A DNA stretch of 64,000 nt from positions 1 through 64,000 of the forward strand of contig CASICO010000013.1 of the NCBI GenBank assembly GCA_949373165.1, in the 5' to 3' direction. Made by a program: the position numbers and the translations under genes. Origin of the DNA: an uncultured Flavobacteriales bacterium. GTDB lineage: Bacteria > Bacteroidota > Bacteroidia > Flavobacteriales_D > Sanyastnellaceae. The notes beneath the pieces were generated by a model that did not search any database, was not told the origin of the DNA, and saw nothing but the letters and a program-made list of their open reading frames with translations. Position 1 is the first letter of the stretch; each line of letters starts with the position of its first letter. Below are positions 11,533-20,471 of the stretch, in pieces.

Positions 11533-11745
11533 TTGTCGAAAATAAGCCGCCTTGGCGTTTTGTCATCGCCTATTGGCAATCGATAACTGACCACCAAAAG
11601 CAACACCCCCTCCTCATCCTTGCCTTATGACATCTTCAACTTACACAACTCAGGCCGTCTGACCTCCCAACTCAGCTGCCCAATACAACCCACATCATGG
11701 ATTGAATGGCTCCGCCGAGCAGGGAAGGCCGGCAACCCAACATTC

Positions 11746-14691
11746 ATGAAACACAACTCCACTCGTCATTGGATTCTCGATCGAACCCTACGCATTCTCT
11801 GTCTCATTTGGCCACTCCACTGTTTTGGGCAATGGTGCCCTCCACCCGTGCCGATTTCTCCCCCATGGCTCTCCATCCCCGCTGAACCCTATGAACACCA
11901 TTGGTCATCGGCCGCTGCCTCTGCCTCTGCTCATGTCTATGTCATGCCGATGGAATCTGGCGAATTGGGCCGCCCATTTGTCTTTGTTGAGGGCATCGAC
12001 TTTGGACTAGACGCAGAGAATACAGCCCTCAGAAATGGAAATTTTGGATGGCAAGAATTCACAGGATGCAACACGGAAGCCTACCCAATGATGGCGTGGA
12101 TGCCCGTGCTTTTAGACTCCCTTATTGCCCGGGGATTCACGCCGGTTCTTGTCGATTTTGACGACGGAACGGCCGACTTAAGGGTCAACGCCCAACTTCT
12201 GGCCGACGTCATCATCCACCTTCGAAACCACAAAACGGACCCGAGGCCCATGGTAATTTCTGGCGCCAGCATGGGGGGACAACTGGCTCGAATCGCACTG
12301 AAACAACTCGAGCTAAACGGCGAATCTCATTGCACGGAGCTTTACATCAGTCTAGACAGTCCCCATCAAGGTTCCAATGTCCCCCTCGGACTGCAGCAAA
12401 TGATCCACTTCCTGGCGTCCGGAAGCGACAACGAGAATTTGTCTGAACTGGTCCAAGCTCTGCATTCTCCTGCAGCCCGACAATTGCTCCTCCGACAAGT
12501 ACCCAGCCTGACCCCAAGAATCAATTACCAAGATGAACTCGACGCCCTCGGATGGCCCACTCTCTGCAGAAATGCCGCGATCGCCAATGGCTCCGCGACT
12601 TCATTGCCTGGTGGATCTTCTCCCCTCCTCGATTATGAGCATGCCATCATCGAATCTGAATTGATTGGCGACATCGCCCCCTTGTTTCACCTTGAAATAC
12701 AACCGCATCCCGGGATTTCAGACCACCCTCTTGCCGAACCCGGAAACCCCTTGACTTGCCATGCACAGACGCCTGCTGATGGAGGGTTCCCTTGGCCCTT
12801 AGGTTGTGAAATTGGCTTTGGGTCGACTTCAGACTTAACGGGCTGGGGCGCCGGGCTAGATCACTTGCCTGGCGGAACAAGGCCCTCCCTTGTTCAATTC
12901 GTAGAGGCATTCAATGACGCCGCTCTGTCTGCAGACCTGCCCTGGCCGTTTTGCATTGCTCCCATTTCCTCCGCAGAGCACCAATCCCTTCACAGCTTTA
13001 TCCCCACAGCCAGCGCACTGGGCATTCCGCCACCCTGGCCATCACCCCCACTTGCCTCCTCATTTCTTGATGACAACCCATTCGATGCGGCTCACCTCGG
13101 CACCGGGAATGAACCCCACAGCGAAGTCAACCCCAGCAACATTTTGTTTTTGCTCGACCAATTGAACTTGGTGTCTGCTCCATTCCTGCCTGGTCAACTT
13201 TTAATCGACAGCAATGTGACCGCTGGACAAGTTTGGAAACTGCCCGGATTCACTGCTCAGGGAAGGGTTGGTCTTCAGTCATGCGACCCCGACTTTTTCC
13301 CGTCTAATTCCCCCAGCAACAGCCAAGGTGAATTCAGACTGCAAGGATGCTCCGGCCCATTGCTGATTCAAGAGAACGGCATCCTTGAACTGGGCGGTGA
13401 AACCAACAATAGCACAGAGATTTCAACGGCTCACCTCATTTTGGAGCCCCATGCCGCGATCGATTTAAGGGGGCTCTTGATGGTGTTTCCTGGCAGCCAA
13501 CTTGAGCTCATGCCTGGCGCCCAATTGAACCTCCATTCAGGCCAACTTCACCTTCATTCAGATGCACAGATCCTGATTCACGAAGGCGCCTTGGTGACCA
13601 TGAACGGACAAAATCTGTGGACGCAATCGCCCTTCAGCACGGCCTCTTTGAATGGCCATATTCAAATGGAAAACCATGCCCACTGGCAGATTGAGTTGTC
13701 CTCTGATGCGCGAATCGAAACGCCTTCTTCATTGGTCATCCAAGGCAGCCCAGACGCCTCCATTCAACTTCATTCACCGGCAAACGAAGCCCAGTGGATT
13801 CTGGCTGAACACGCGACTCTTCATGTATCGGGGCTGGCGTCTTGGGAATCAGAGGGGTGCGGAATCAGAATGATGGGAGATGGTCATTTGAGCATGGCGG
13901 TTCATGACCTGAACCAATGGTCATCCAAGTGGATTGGATCTGCCACAGATACGCTGGACATTCTAGGCGACTTGTGGCTCAGCAACCACGAGAGCCAGGG
14001 CCTCATACTGAATCACAATGACGGGCGCTTCAATGCACATGACTGCACATTCCTCTGGGGAGAAGACCACCACAACACCAGCCAGATCAACCTTTCAAAC
14101 AACCTCTTCACCGGCCATCCATTCCACCATACTGCTCCCATTGAATCGGGCCCCAATGTCATTCAAGATTGCCTTTTCGAACAAGGTGATTTCGGTTTGG
14201 AATCCACAGGAGGTGTCTTGAGGATTGAATCCACCGGCTTTGAACAACTGAACGTAGGTCTTCATTCCAAGTCACAACGACTTGAAGCCAATTGCAGTCA
14301 GTTTAGAGGCTGTGACATTGGCATTTTGGCCAACCGAAGTATGCTGGTGATGACGCCAGAAGGAGGAGGAGGCTGGAATCAATTTCACGACAATGACACT
14401 CACATTCGATTCATACAAGCGCTCGGTTTGCATTGCGTCGATGGGCACAACCATTTCGGGAACTGGATGAGCGCTTGGGCACAGGGAACCCTGAGTCTCA
14501 CTTGCACAGGCATGCCAATCAACTTGGACATCTCCGGGCAAAGCTGGAATTGGCCCCTCGGGTGGCAACAAATTCAAGGGGGCTTGAGCACCCCATCCTC
14601 TGATGGTCAAGGGTGTCCAATTCAAGCGGTGGACTTGTACCCCGTACCCCCTTCCGACTGCAGAGAAGGAGAAAACCCGAAGAAGGAGTGA
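11746..14691 (+). CDS. Secreted lipase-like alpha/beta hydrolase fused to a beta-helix domain
   Basis: 981 residues from the ATG at 11746, chosen because a signal peptide (MKHNSTRHW, then ILDRTLRILCLIWPLHCFG) follows it directly. Upstream in-frame Met codons have no such sequence. Residues about 50-370 look like an alpha/beta hydrolase: nucleophile elbow GASMGGQLAR and a following SLDSPHQGSNVP loop, as in lipases and PGAP1-like esterases. The rest, from about residue 480, is a run of short beta-strand repeats rich in His, Leu and Asn (LELMPGAQLNLHSGQLHLHS) suggesting a right-handed beta-helix. No recognisable T9SS sorting domain is present at the C-terminus. The stop codon directly abuts the convergent gene at 14692. 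Substrate unknown. Confidence 0.68.
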   Translation: MKHNSTRHWILDRTLRILCLIWPLHCFGQWCPPPVPISPPWLSIPAEPYEHHWSSAAASASAHVYVMPMESGELGRPFVFVEGIDFGLDAENTALRNGNFGWQEFTGCNTEAYPMMAWMPVLLDSLIARGFTPVLVDFDDGTADLRVNAQLLADVIIHLRNHKTDPRPMVISGASMGGQLARIALKQLELNGESHCTELYISLDSPHQGSNVPLGLQQMIHFLASGSDNENLSELVQALHSPAARQLLLRQVPSLTPRINYQDELDALGWPTLCRNAAIANGSATSLPGGSSPLLDYEHAIIESELIGDIAPLFHLEIQPHPGISDHPLAEPGNPLTCHAQTPADGGFPWPLGCEIGFGSTSDLTGWGAGLDHLPGGTRPSLVQFVEAFNDAALSADLPWPFCIAPISSAEHQSLHSFIPTASALGIPPPWPSPPLASSFLDDNPFDAAHLGTGNEPHSEVNPSNILFLLDQLNLVSAPFLPGQLLIDSNVTAGQVWKLPGFTAQGRVGLQSCDPDFFPSNSPSNSQGEFRLQGCSGPLLIQENGILELGGETNNSTEISTAHLILEPHAAIDLRGLLMVFPGSQLELMPGAQLNLHSGQLHLHSDAQILIHEGALVTMNGQNLWTQSPFSTASLNGHIQMENHAHWQIELSSDARIETPSSLVIQGSPDASIQLHSPANEAQWILAEHATLHVSGLASWESEGCGIRMMGDGHLSMAVHDLNQWSSKWIGSATDTLDILGDLWLSNHESQGLILNHNDGRFNAHDCTFLWGEDHHNTSQINLSNNLFTGHPFHHTAPIESGPNVIQDCLFEQGDFGLESTGGVLRIESTGFEQLNVGLHSKSQRLEANCSQFRGCDIGILANRSMLVMTPEGGGGWNQFHDNDTHIRFIQALGLHCVDGHNHFGNWMSAWAQGTLSLTCTGMPINLDISGQSWNWPLGWQQIQGGLSTPSSDGQGCPIQAVDLYPVPPSDCREGENPKKE

Positions 14692-17205
14692 TCAGTCCGA
14701 AATCTCGAAGGTTTCGAGAATCCAAATGTCCTTTGTAATGGACTGGTCATTTTTAAAGTAGTAAACCCCGTGCTTGGTCACGGTCTTTCGGTAGACATTG
14801 ACCAGATTGTCGACCCGCACTGTTCTTTCTACAGTCAAAGCATTGCCCTGCTCGTAACTGCGCTCTTCCACCCCTTTCCGGACGCCCTCCTTGGCCTCAA
14901 CGTCTTTGTAGTCAGACGGGGTCAGGGGGGCTCCGCTGTACTGACCTCGTGCATCTTGCCACGCGCCAAACGCCCGCACCTCAGCGTCGCCTTGCCCCGC
15001 TTGCTTAGACTGGATGTCTCGACGCTCCAATTCCTTCAATCCCATCCAATTTTCCATCCTTTTTTGCGCTGAGCCCAAGCCCAGTGCGGATTGCGATTGG
15101 ATGGAACGCTGTACCCCTTCGTACCGCATGATGCGCGCATCTACGGATGCCCTTTGGACGTCCCGATTGAACGCGGCGTAGCCCCTGAGCAAACGGTCCA
15201 AACTGTCCACGAAAACCGCATATCTCTTGGTTCGATCCAACAAAAGGTTTTCGTGGTATGTCGTCTTGATTGTCAACCCAATCATTCTGTCTCTTCTCAA
15301 GGCATTGGCTTGGGCATTCTTGTCTTCCGCATATTCTAAATGAGCCTGTACCTCCGAGTTTAAATCTTCGACACGTTCCGACCTTCTCGACGCAGAAACC
15401 GCCGCCGCGTCGCTGCCGCTTTTGGTCTTCGTCTGAATCTCCATCCAGTTCGATCCCCGCCGACCAGCATGGTTACCCGTCCAGCGTTCGAGTTGATCTG
15501 CATTTTGATCTGCGGTCAATTCTACAGCTTGCGCCCTGGCCCGAATCTCGGATTTCAAGGCATTCCTGTAATAGGCCTCCGCATCGTCTTCCGTTGTCCT
15601 TTGTCGGGCTGAGATGTAATTCCGGCTGCGGTCAATGCCGGCATCCGATGCCCGCCTTTTGTCCTCTAGCCTTTTGGCCCCTTGATCTGCAGCGGCGTTT
15701 TTCTCCGCCTCCAACAGCAATTGCTGCTCCTCTGCCATCAGCCGCGCCGCGGCCTCTTCCCTTGCCGCCTTTTCTAAATCAGCTGCAAGCAGTGCTTCTG
15801 TATTCACTTCAAGTTCCGAGTCCATGATGACCTCCTCCATTAACCCCTCCAATCGCCGCAATCTGTTTCTGGGATAACGCTCTGTTGGCCTCAGTGCTTG
15901 GGCCGCCTCGTATGCCCCTTTCGCTGCATTCCAGTCTTGCGCATCAAAGGCCAAGTCGCCTTCCCTTACCCTGTCTTCGTAAGCCCTGTCCAAGGCCCCT
16001 GAATTGTCTTCAGTGGCGGCAACTTCCGCTTCTTCTGCAGGACGACTCAACAGCACAATCCGCGATTCAGCCTCGGCGATTCTGTCCAATGGATACACCT
16101 CATTGGGAAACAGCAAAGTCGCCTCCTGGAACCGGCCCTTGGCTTCGGTGAAATTCTGCTTGTCAAAGTCCCGATCGGCGCGCTCAATCAGACGGTCGTA
16201 TTCCTTTCTCCGTTTCTGTTCCTCTTCTGCAGCTACCGCTGCCCTTTGCGCCTCGAGGTCTTCTTCTGCATTCTCGGCACTTTCTTGAACTTCCTCCTCT
16301 TCCTCCTCTTCCTCCTCCAGTTCTGAAGTGGCGGCATTGATCTCGGCCAAAAGCTCCAAAGCCTCTGCATCGTCACTCTTGATGGCCAAGGCTCCTTCAA
16401 TCGCCACTCGGGCTCCCGGCCAATCTTTTCGCTTCAATTTGATTTGACCTTCACGAATCAACCGGTTGAATTCAGCCGCTGCCACAGCCTCCTCCTCTGC
16501 TCTTTCTTGGTTGCCCATGGCCTCCTCGAGCATTGCTTCCGCCCTGCTGTCCCCGGGGACCTCTTGAAGCGCCCTCTCCAGCCAATTGACGCTTTGCGCC
16601 CAACGTTCCCGGCCGAATTCGACTTGCGCTTTTCGCATGTGCTCTGCATAGGCTTCGTTGGTGCCTGAATCCGCCTGTTCAGTGTCTCCGGAATTCTCGG
16701 TGTTGTCCAAGGCGTCCTGGATTCGCTTTTGCATTTGGGCCGTGTAGGCCTGATCCCAACCCAATTCTTGCTTTCGCTCATCAAAGCTGACTATGCCGAT
16801 GGGCTCATCTAAAAGCGCTGTGTCGAACCCTTCAGGTACCTCAAACAAACTCATTTCTACCGTGAGAAAGAAAGGCTTGCTTTGAAATTCTTCCGGAATC
16901 GTAGACGTCCGAATTTGAACTTTACGATCGCTTAATCCATCAAAGGTGAAGCGCAGCTCATAGTCGAATCCATGATCTAAAGCGAGGTCATACTTGCCAT
17001 TTCCTAAGGTCTGGACGGCATCGTAAGGCTGGCCATTCTGCAGGACATCAATTTGGACTCCCGACAACTTGGCATTCGAATCTTTGTCCCGCACCGCACC
17101 ATTGACCTCTATTCCAGCCTGCGACCAACATGACGCACACCACAAGGTCAGAAACGTCAAACACGCCAAGGCCTTGACTTTTCTTGATGTTACGATCCAA
17201 TCCAT
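14692..17205 (-). CDS. Large secreted TPR/coiled-coil protein with N-terminal carboxypeptidase-regulatory-like domain
   Basis: 837 residues from the ATG at 17205 (an in-frame TTG at 17223 is the alternative). There is a signal peptide (LACLTFLTLWCASC), then a beta-sandwich of the CarboxypepD-regulatory type (VNGAVRDKDSNAKLSGVQID). Three or more TPR-like units follow, each of the form 'reg-x-LA-x-DWxxAkxxyexAlxlxP' (KDWPGARVAIEGALAI, QNFTEAKGRFQEATLLFP, QDWNAAKGAYEAAQALRP), split by an acidic run of ten Glu. The C-terminal third is charged coiled coil. I do not recognise a function. The build suggests a periplasmic or surface scaffold of the kind common in Flavobacteriales. TAGATTGC at 17220-17227 is a weak promoter candidate. 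Confidence 0.72.
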   Translation of the reverse strand: MDWIVTSRKVKALACLTFLTLWCASCWSQAGIEVNGAVRDKDSNAKLSGVQIDVLQNGQPYDAVQTLGNGKYDLALDHGFDYELRFTFDGLSDRKVQIRTSTIPEEFQSKPFFLTVEMSLFEVPEGFDTALLDEPIGIVSFDERKQELGWDQAYTAQMQKRIQDALDNTENSGDTEQADSGTNEAYAEHMRKAQVEFGRERWAQSVNWLERALQEVPGDSRAEAMLEEAMGNQERAEEEAVAAAEFNRLIREGQIKLKRKDWPGARVAIEGALAIKSDDAEALELLAEINAATSELEEEEEEEEEVQESAENAEEDLEAQRAAVAAEEEQKRRKEYDRLIERADRDFDKQNFTEAKGRFQEATLLFPNEVYPLDRIAEAESRIVLLSRPAEEAEVAATEDNSGALDRAYEDRVREGDLAFDAQDWNAAKGAYEAAQALRPTERYPRNRLRRLEGLMEEVIMDSELEVNTEALLAADLEKAAREEAAARLMAEEQQLLLEAEKNAAADQGAKRLEDKRRASDAGIDRSRNYISARQRTTEDDAEAYYRNALKSEIRARAQAVELTADQNADQLERWTGNHAGRRGSNWMEIQTKTKSGSDAAAVSASRRSERVEDLNSEVQAHLEYAEDKNAQANALRRDRMIGLTIKTTYHENLLLDRTKRYAVFVDSLDRLLRGYAAFNRDVQRASVDARIMRYEGVQRSIQSQSALGLGSAQKRMENWMGLKELERRDIQSKQAGQGDAEVRAFGAWQDARGQYSGAPLTPSDYKDVEAKEGVRKGVEERSYEQGNALTVERTVRVDNLVNVYRKTVTKHGVYYFKNDQSITKDIWILETFEISD
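16291..16317. repeat. 9-bp tandem repeat (three copies) encoding poly-Glu
   Basis: The unit TTCCTCCTC is present three times head to tail on the + strand inside the TPR/coiled-coil gene. Together with flanking codons it encodes ten consecutive Glu residues on the - strand. Loss or gain of a unit would stay in frame, so the acidic linker can vary in length without breaking the protein. Confidence 0.85.
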
Positions 17206-17293
17206 CTTTGTCGTGCGCTGCAATCTAACTTACTCGAATAAAGGACATTCAAACGAATGAACCATTGCTTCTCTTCACCTCTTACGCAAAAGT

Positions 17294-18460
17294 ATGCCCA
17301 TAGGATACTGGGAAAGTGAATACTTGCTTCGACCAGCGGATTTAACCATCGTCGGAGCGGGGATCGTGGGCATGAGCGCTGCCTTGCATTACAAGAGAAT
17401 GCGGCCAGACGCCCATGTGCGCATCTTGGAGCGTGACCCCCTTTCCTCTGGGGGCACGACCAGAAATGCCGGTTTTGCCTGCTTCGGAAGCGCTGGAGAA
17501 TGGCTCGACGACCTAGATTCTCTCGGAATTGAGGGCCTCAAAGGACTGGTTCAGGACCGGACAGAAGGACTTTCCGAGCTCCTAGGACTGTTGGGGGCAG
17601 AGTCGATTGGACTCCAATGGACAGGGGGATGGGAGTTGTTTGGCCCCGGCGAGAAAGAAAGAGCCTTGGCCGAAAGGGTCTCCAAAGCCCTGCCCGAATT
17701 GAATGAGGCCGTCGCCCCCGTTCTGCATGCCGTGCTCGGTCCAATTCACCCCCAACTCAAGACTTCCCCAGCTGCAATTTTAGATGCCAAAAGGGCCCAA
17801 GTCTTGGGCGCCAGTGCTTCGGTATCCTTGCCTTGGGAGGGCATGATCCACACTGGGAAAATGGTGGCGGCCTTTCACCGGGCCCTTTATGAAGCCCAAG
17901 TGGAACGCATTCATGGGGTTCAGGTAAACGCCCTTTTAAAAGGTCATTCAGGATGGATCATGGATACATCTAAAGGTTCTCTGGCCACAACTCAATTGGC
18001 CATCTGCACCAACGGCCTGGCAAAAGACCTCATTTCGGGTGTCGACACCCAACCGGTACCCAATCGGGTGTTGGTCGCCAAAATCAAACCTGGCGTGCTG
18101 CCTCTGGGGACCTACCATTTGGAGCGGGGATACCTGTACATGCGCTCTTTGGAGAACAATCAGGTCTTGTTTGGAGGCGGGCGCCATTGGGACCTTACCC
18201 CACCCCATTCTGACGCTTCGCCTGTCCACATGCCCTGCGAATGGGACCATAAGCTTCAAGCGGCCGCTGAATCTTGGATTGGTCCATTGGACGAAATTAC
18301 CCACCGCTGGACAGGCTGGCTGGGGGTTGGACAAGACCGACGCCCCTTGATTGGCCAAACCCAACCGGGGCTCCATCACGCGGTACGGATGGGCGGAATG
18401 GGCGTGGCCATTGGATGTCGGGTTGGGAAGGCCCTGGCAAAGAACTTGTCGGCAGAGTAA
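17294..18460 (+). CDS. FAD-dependent oxidoreductase of the DAO family
   Basis: 388 residues. The dinucleotide-binding fold opens the domain: TIVGAGIVGMSAALHYKRM (GxGxxG), then the acidic end of the second strand in RILERDP and the flavin-contacting GGTTRNAGFACFG. The C-terminus has the second FAD motif, WTGWLGVGQDRRPLIG and GMGVAIGCRVGKALA. This is the pattern of D-amino-acid-oxidase-like deaminases (glycine oxidase/DadA/PuuB type) that oxidise primary or secondary amines; the substrate cannot be deduced. It is followed after 43 bases by the TSP3/SPOR gene in the same direction. A run upstream of the ATG shows no clear promoter element. Confidence 0.85.
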   Translation: MPIGYWESEYLLRPADLTIVGAGIVGMSAALHYKRMRPDAHVRILERDPLSSGGTTRNAGFACFGSAGEWLDDLDSLGIEGLKGLVQDRTEGLSELLGLLGAESIGLQWTGGWELFGPGEKERALAERVSKALPELNEAVAPVLHAVLGPIHPQLKTSPAAILDAKRAQVLGASASVSLPWEGMIHTGKMVAAFHRALYEAQVERIHGVQVNALLKGHSGWIMDTSKGSLATTQLAICTNGLAKDLISGVDTQPVPNRVLVAKIKPGVLPLGTYHLERGYLYMRSLENNQVLFGGGRHWDLTPPHSDASPVHMPCEWDHKLQAAAESWIGPLDEITHRWTGWLGVGQDRRPLIGQTQPGLHHAVRMGGMGVAIGCRVGKALAKNLSAE

Positions 18461-18503
18461 CCTTTTCTCAAAGCTGTGCGTATGGGGGCATGAATTCCAC
18501 ATC

Positions 18504-20471
18504 ATGTCGATTACGATTTTCCTCCGCCCTCTCCAACCCCTCAGCCTTTCATGGCTTTTGGGTGTGCTTTTTCTAATCAGTGGATGGGCAACTGCGCCCA
18601 CCACAGTGTATGGACAAAACCCAACGGCCTCAGGGACCTCCATCCATGCCGGATGGCAGGTGGGCCCCGCGGCGCTTTACACTGAGCGAACCCAATCCTT
18701 GGGCGCGCATCACCTGGGAAATACCGGATATGGACAAACCATCACTGTTCAGTCTCGCTGGAATGGGCCTTGGGAAGTGGAGTTTCAAGGAAGCAAAAGC
18801 CAAGTGACCGCAGACGATGGCGCACTGAATGGCTTTAAAACCGAGATTCAAAGCGCTGCGGTGATGTTCAACTACACCCTTGGTGGTCCAGAAAAGCAAC
18901 GGGCCAGCACGCGAAACGCGCGAATCACAGACGGATTTCAGCCCTTTATCGGAATTGGATTGGCCCATGTCGACCACATCATGAAACAAGACCTCGAAGA
19001 CGCAATGGGCAGGCGTTATCACCTTTGGTCCGATGGCACATTGAGGGATGTGGATCAAGCGGGCGATCACGCCGGAAACGCGAACATCTTGACCCGTGAC
19101 TATGCTTATGAAAGCGACTTGAACGACATGCAAGACGCACCAAGCAATGGTCAAACTTTGGCCATTCCCGCCCAATTGGGCGTTCGCCTCGACGTCTCGC
19201 CTCGGGTGCGGGCACGATTTGGCATCAGCGGATGGTTGGGCCTGAGTGACGCCGTTGACGATCAGTCATCTGGACGAATCCTGTCTGGAGACGCATTGGC
19301 TACTGGGTTCTTTGGCTTGGGCATCCGGTTGGGGAAACTCGGAAAGAAACTCCCTCCCGTCCCCGTTACGCCAGGCTTTACCGCTACAGACGCTGCCCTT
19401 TTGGCCAGCATGGATACAGACGGAGATGGCGTCGACAATTTGCGTGACCGGTGCCCCGGCACCCCGAAAATGGCCAAGGTGGATGAACGAGGATGTCCTG
19501 TGGACTCAGATTCAGATGGGTATGCCGATTACCGGGACAAGGAGCCGTTTTCCCGCCACACATTTGTGAATTCAGAGGGCATCGCCATCCAAGGTGCCAT
19601 CGCCACAACCATGGATTGGGATACAGTGCGGGGGCAAATCACCTCCGACCTCGCCGACATTGCCACGTTCACTCTGCGTGTGTCCAAACCCGAAACTGGG
19701 TGGACACAGGCCGAGCAGAAGTCGTTGATGGCGTTCTCCCACCTAAAGGAAACCTCGGAAGCGATCGAAGTTCAGGTCGGCCCCGACCCCAACGAAGCAG
19801 GCCGTGCTGCACATCAGCTGCAAGCCAGTGGACTGTCTCCCGAAATCATCGAGCCATCCACCCCTTCAATGGTGGAGGTTTCTTCTGCCATCACCCCCGA
19901 AAACACGGCAATATCTGCTGGACACTATCGCGTTCAACTCGGTGCATTTCATGCACCCGAAACGGCTGAATTGGAGGTGCTTTTCTCAGGACTTGATGTG
20001 GTTCGCTTTCAAGGGGATGATGGGCTAACCCGCATCGTATCGTCTGCCTTCACGAGCAAATCAGATGCAGAGCGCTACAAATTGAAAATGGCGGAGCGCG
20101 GATTCATTGGTGCGTTTTTGACCACCCATGGATTGCCTTTGCCTGCCGAGAGTATTGAGCAGAACCCAACGGAGGAAGACGCCCCACAATTTGACAAGAG
20201 CAAGTTGACGTTCCGAATTCAATTGGGCGCCTTAAAAGAGCAAGTATCGACGGATGCACTTGATGCCTTTTTGGCCATTGGACAAGTCGAGCACAGAACT
20301 GCACCAGGATGGCACCGCTACCTGCAAGGCGAATACACCAGCATGGAAGACGCGAAAATGGCATTGCCTGCCATTCAACAGGCCGGCTTTACCGATGCTT
20401 TTGTTGTGGGTGATGTCTTTGGACGCGTGGTGCCCGTTGCCGAGGCGATCATTTTGTTGAACCAAGATTGA
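18504..20471 (+). CDS. Envelope protein with outer-membrane-like N-half, thrombospondin type 3 repeats and two SPOR domains
   Basis: 655 residues from the ATG at 18504, chosen because a signal peptide follows (LLGVLFLISGWATAP to VYGQ). Residues about 30-280 resemble an outer-membrane barrel or opacity-type domain. Then come Ca-binding thrombospondin type 3 motifs (DTDGDGVDNLRDRCPGTP, DSDSDGYADYRDKEPF), as in OmpA-like proteins, but no OmpA peptidoglycan-binding domain follows. Instead the C-terminus carries two SPOR-like units, GHYRVQLGAFHAPETAELE and LTFRIQLGALKEQVSTDAL. SPOR domains bind denuded glycan strands in peptidoglycan, so this may be an alternative way to tether the outer membrane to the wall (inference). 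Its last 23 bases overlap the convergent gene. Confidence 0.74.
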   Translation: MSITIFLRPLQPLSLSWLLGVLFLISGWATAPTTVYGQNPTASGTSIHAGWQVGPAALYTERTQSLGAHHLGNTGYGQTITVQSRWNGPWEVEFQGSKSQVTADDGALNGFKTEIQSAAVMFNYTLGGPEKQRASTRNARITDGFQPFIGIGLAHVDHIMKQDLEDAMGRRYHLWSDGTLRDVDQAGDHAGNANILTRDYAYESDLNDMQDAPSNGQTLAIPAQLGVRLDVSPRVRARFGISGWLGLSDAVDDQSSGRILSGDALATGFFGLGIRLGKLGKKLPPVPVTPGFTATDAALLASMDTDGDGVDNLRDRCPGTPKMAKVDERGCPVDSDSDGYADYRDKEPFSRHTFVNSEGIAIQGAIATTMDWDTVRGQITSDLADIATFTLRVSKPETGWTQAEQKSLMAFSHLKETSEAIEVQVGPDPNEAGRAAHQLQASGLSPEIIEPSTPSMVEVSSAITPENTAISAGHYRVQLGAFHAPETAELEVLFSGLDVVRFQGDDGLTRIVSSAFTSKSDAERYKLKMAERGFIGAFLTTHGLPLPAESIEQNPTEEDAPQFDKSKLTFRIQLGALKEQVSTDALDAFLAIGQVEHRTAPGWHRYLQGEYTSMEDAKMALPAIQQAGFTDAFVVGDVFGRVVPVAEAIILLNQD

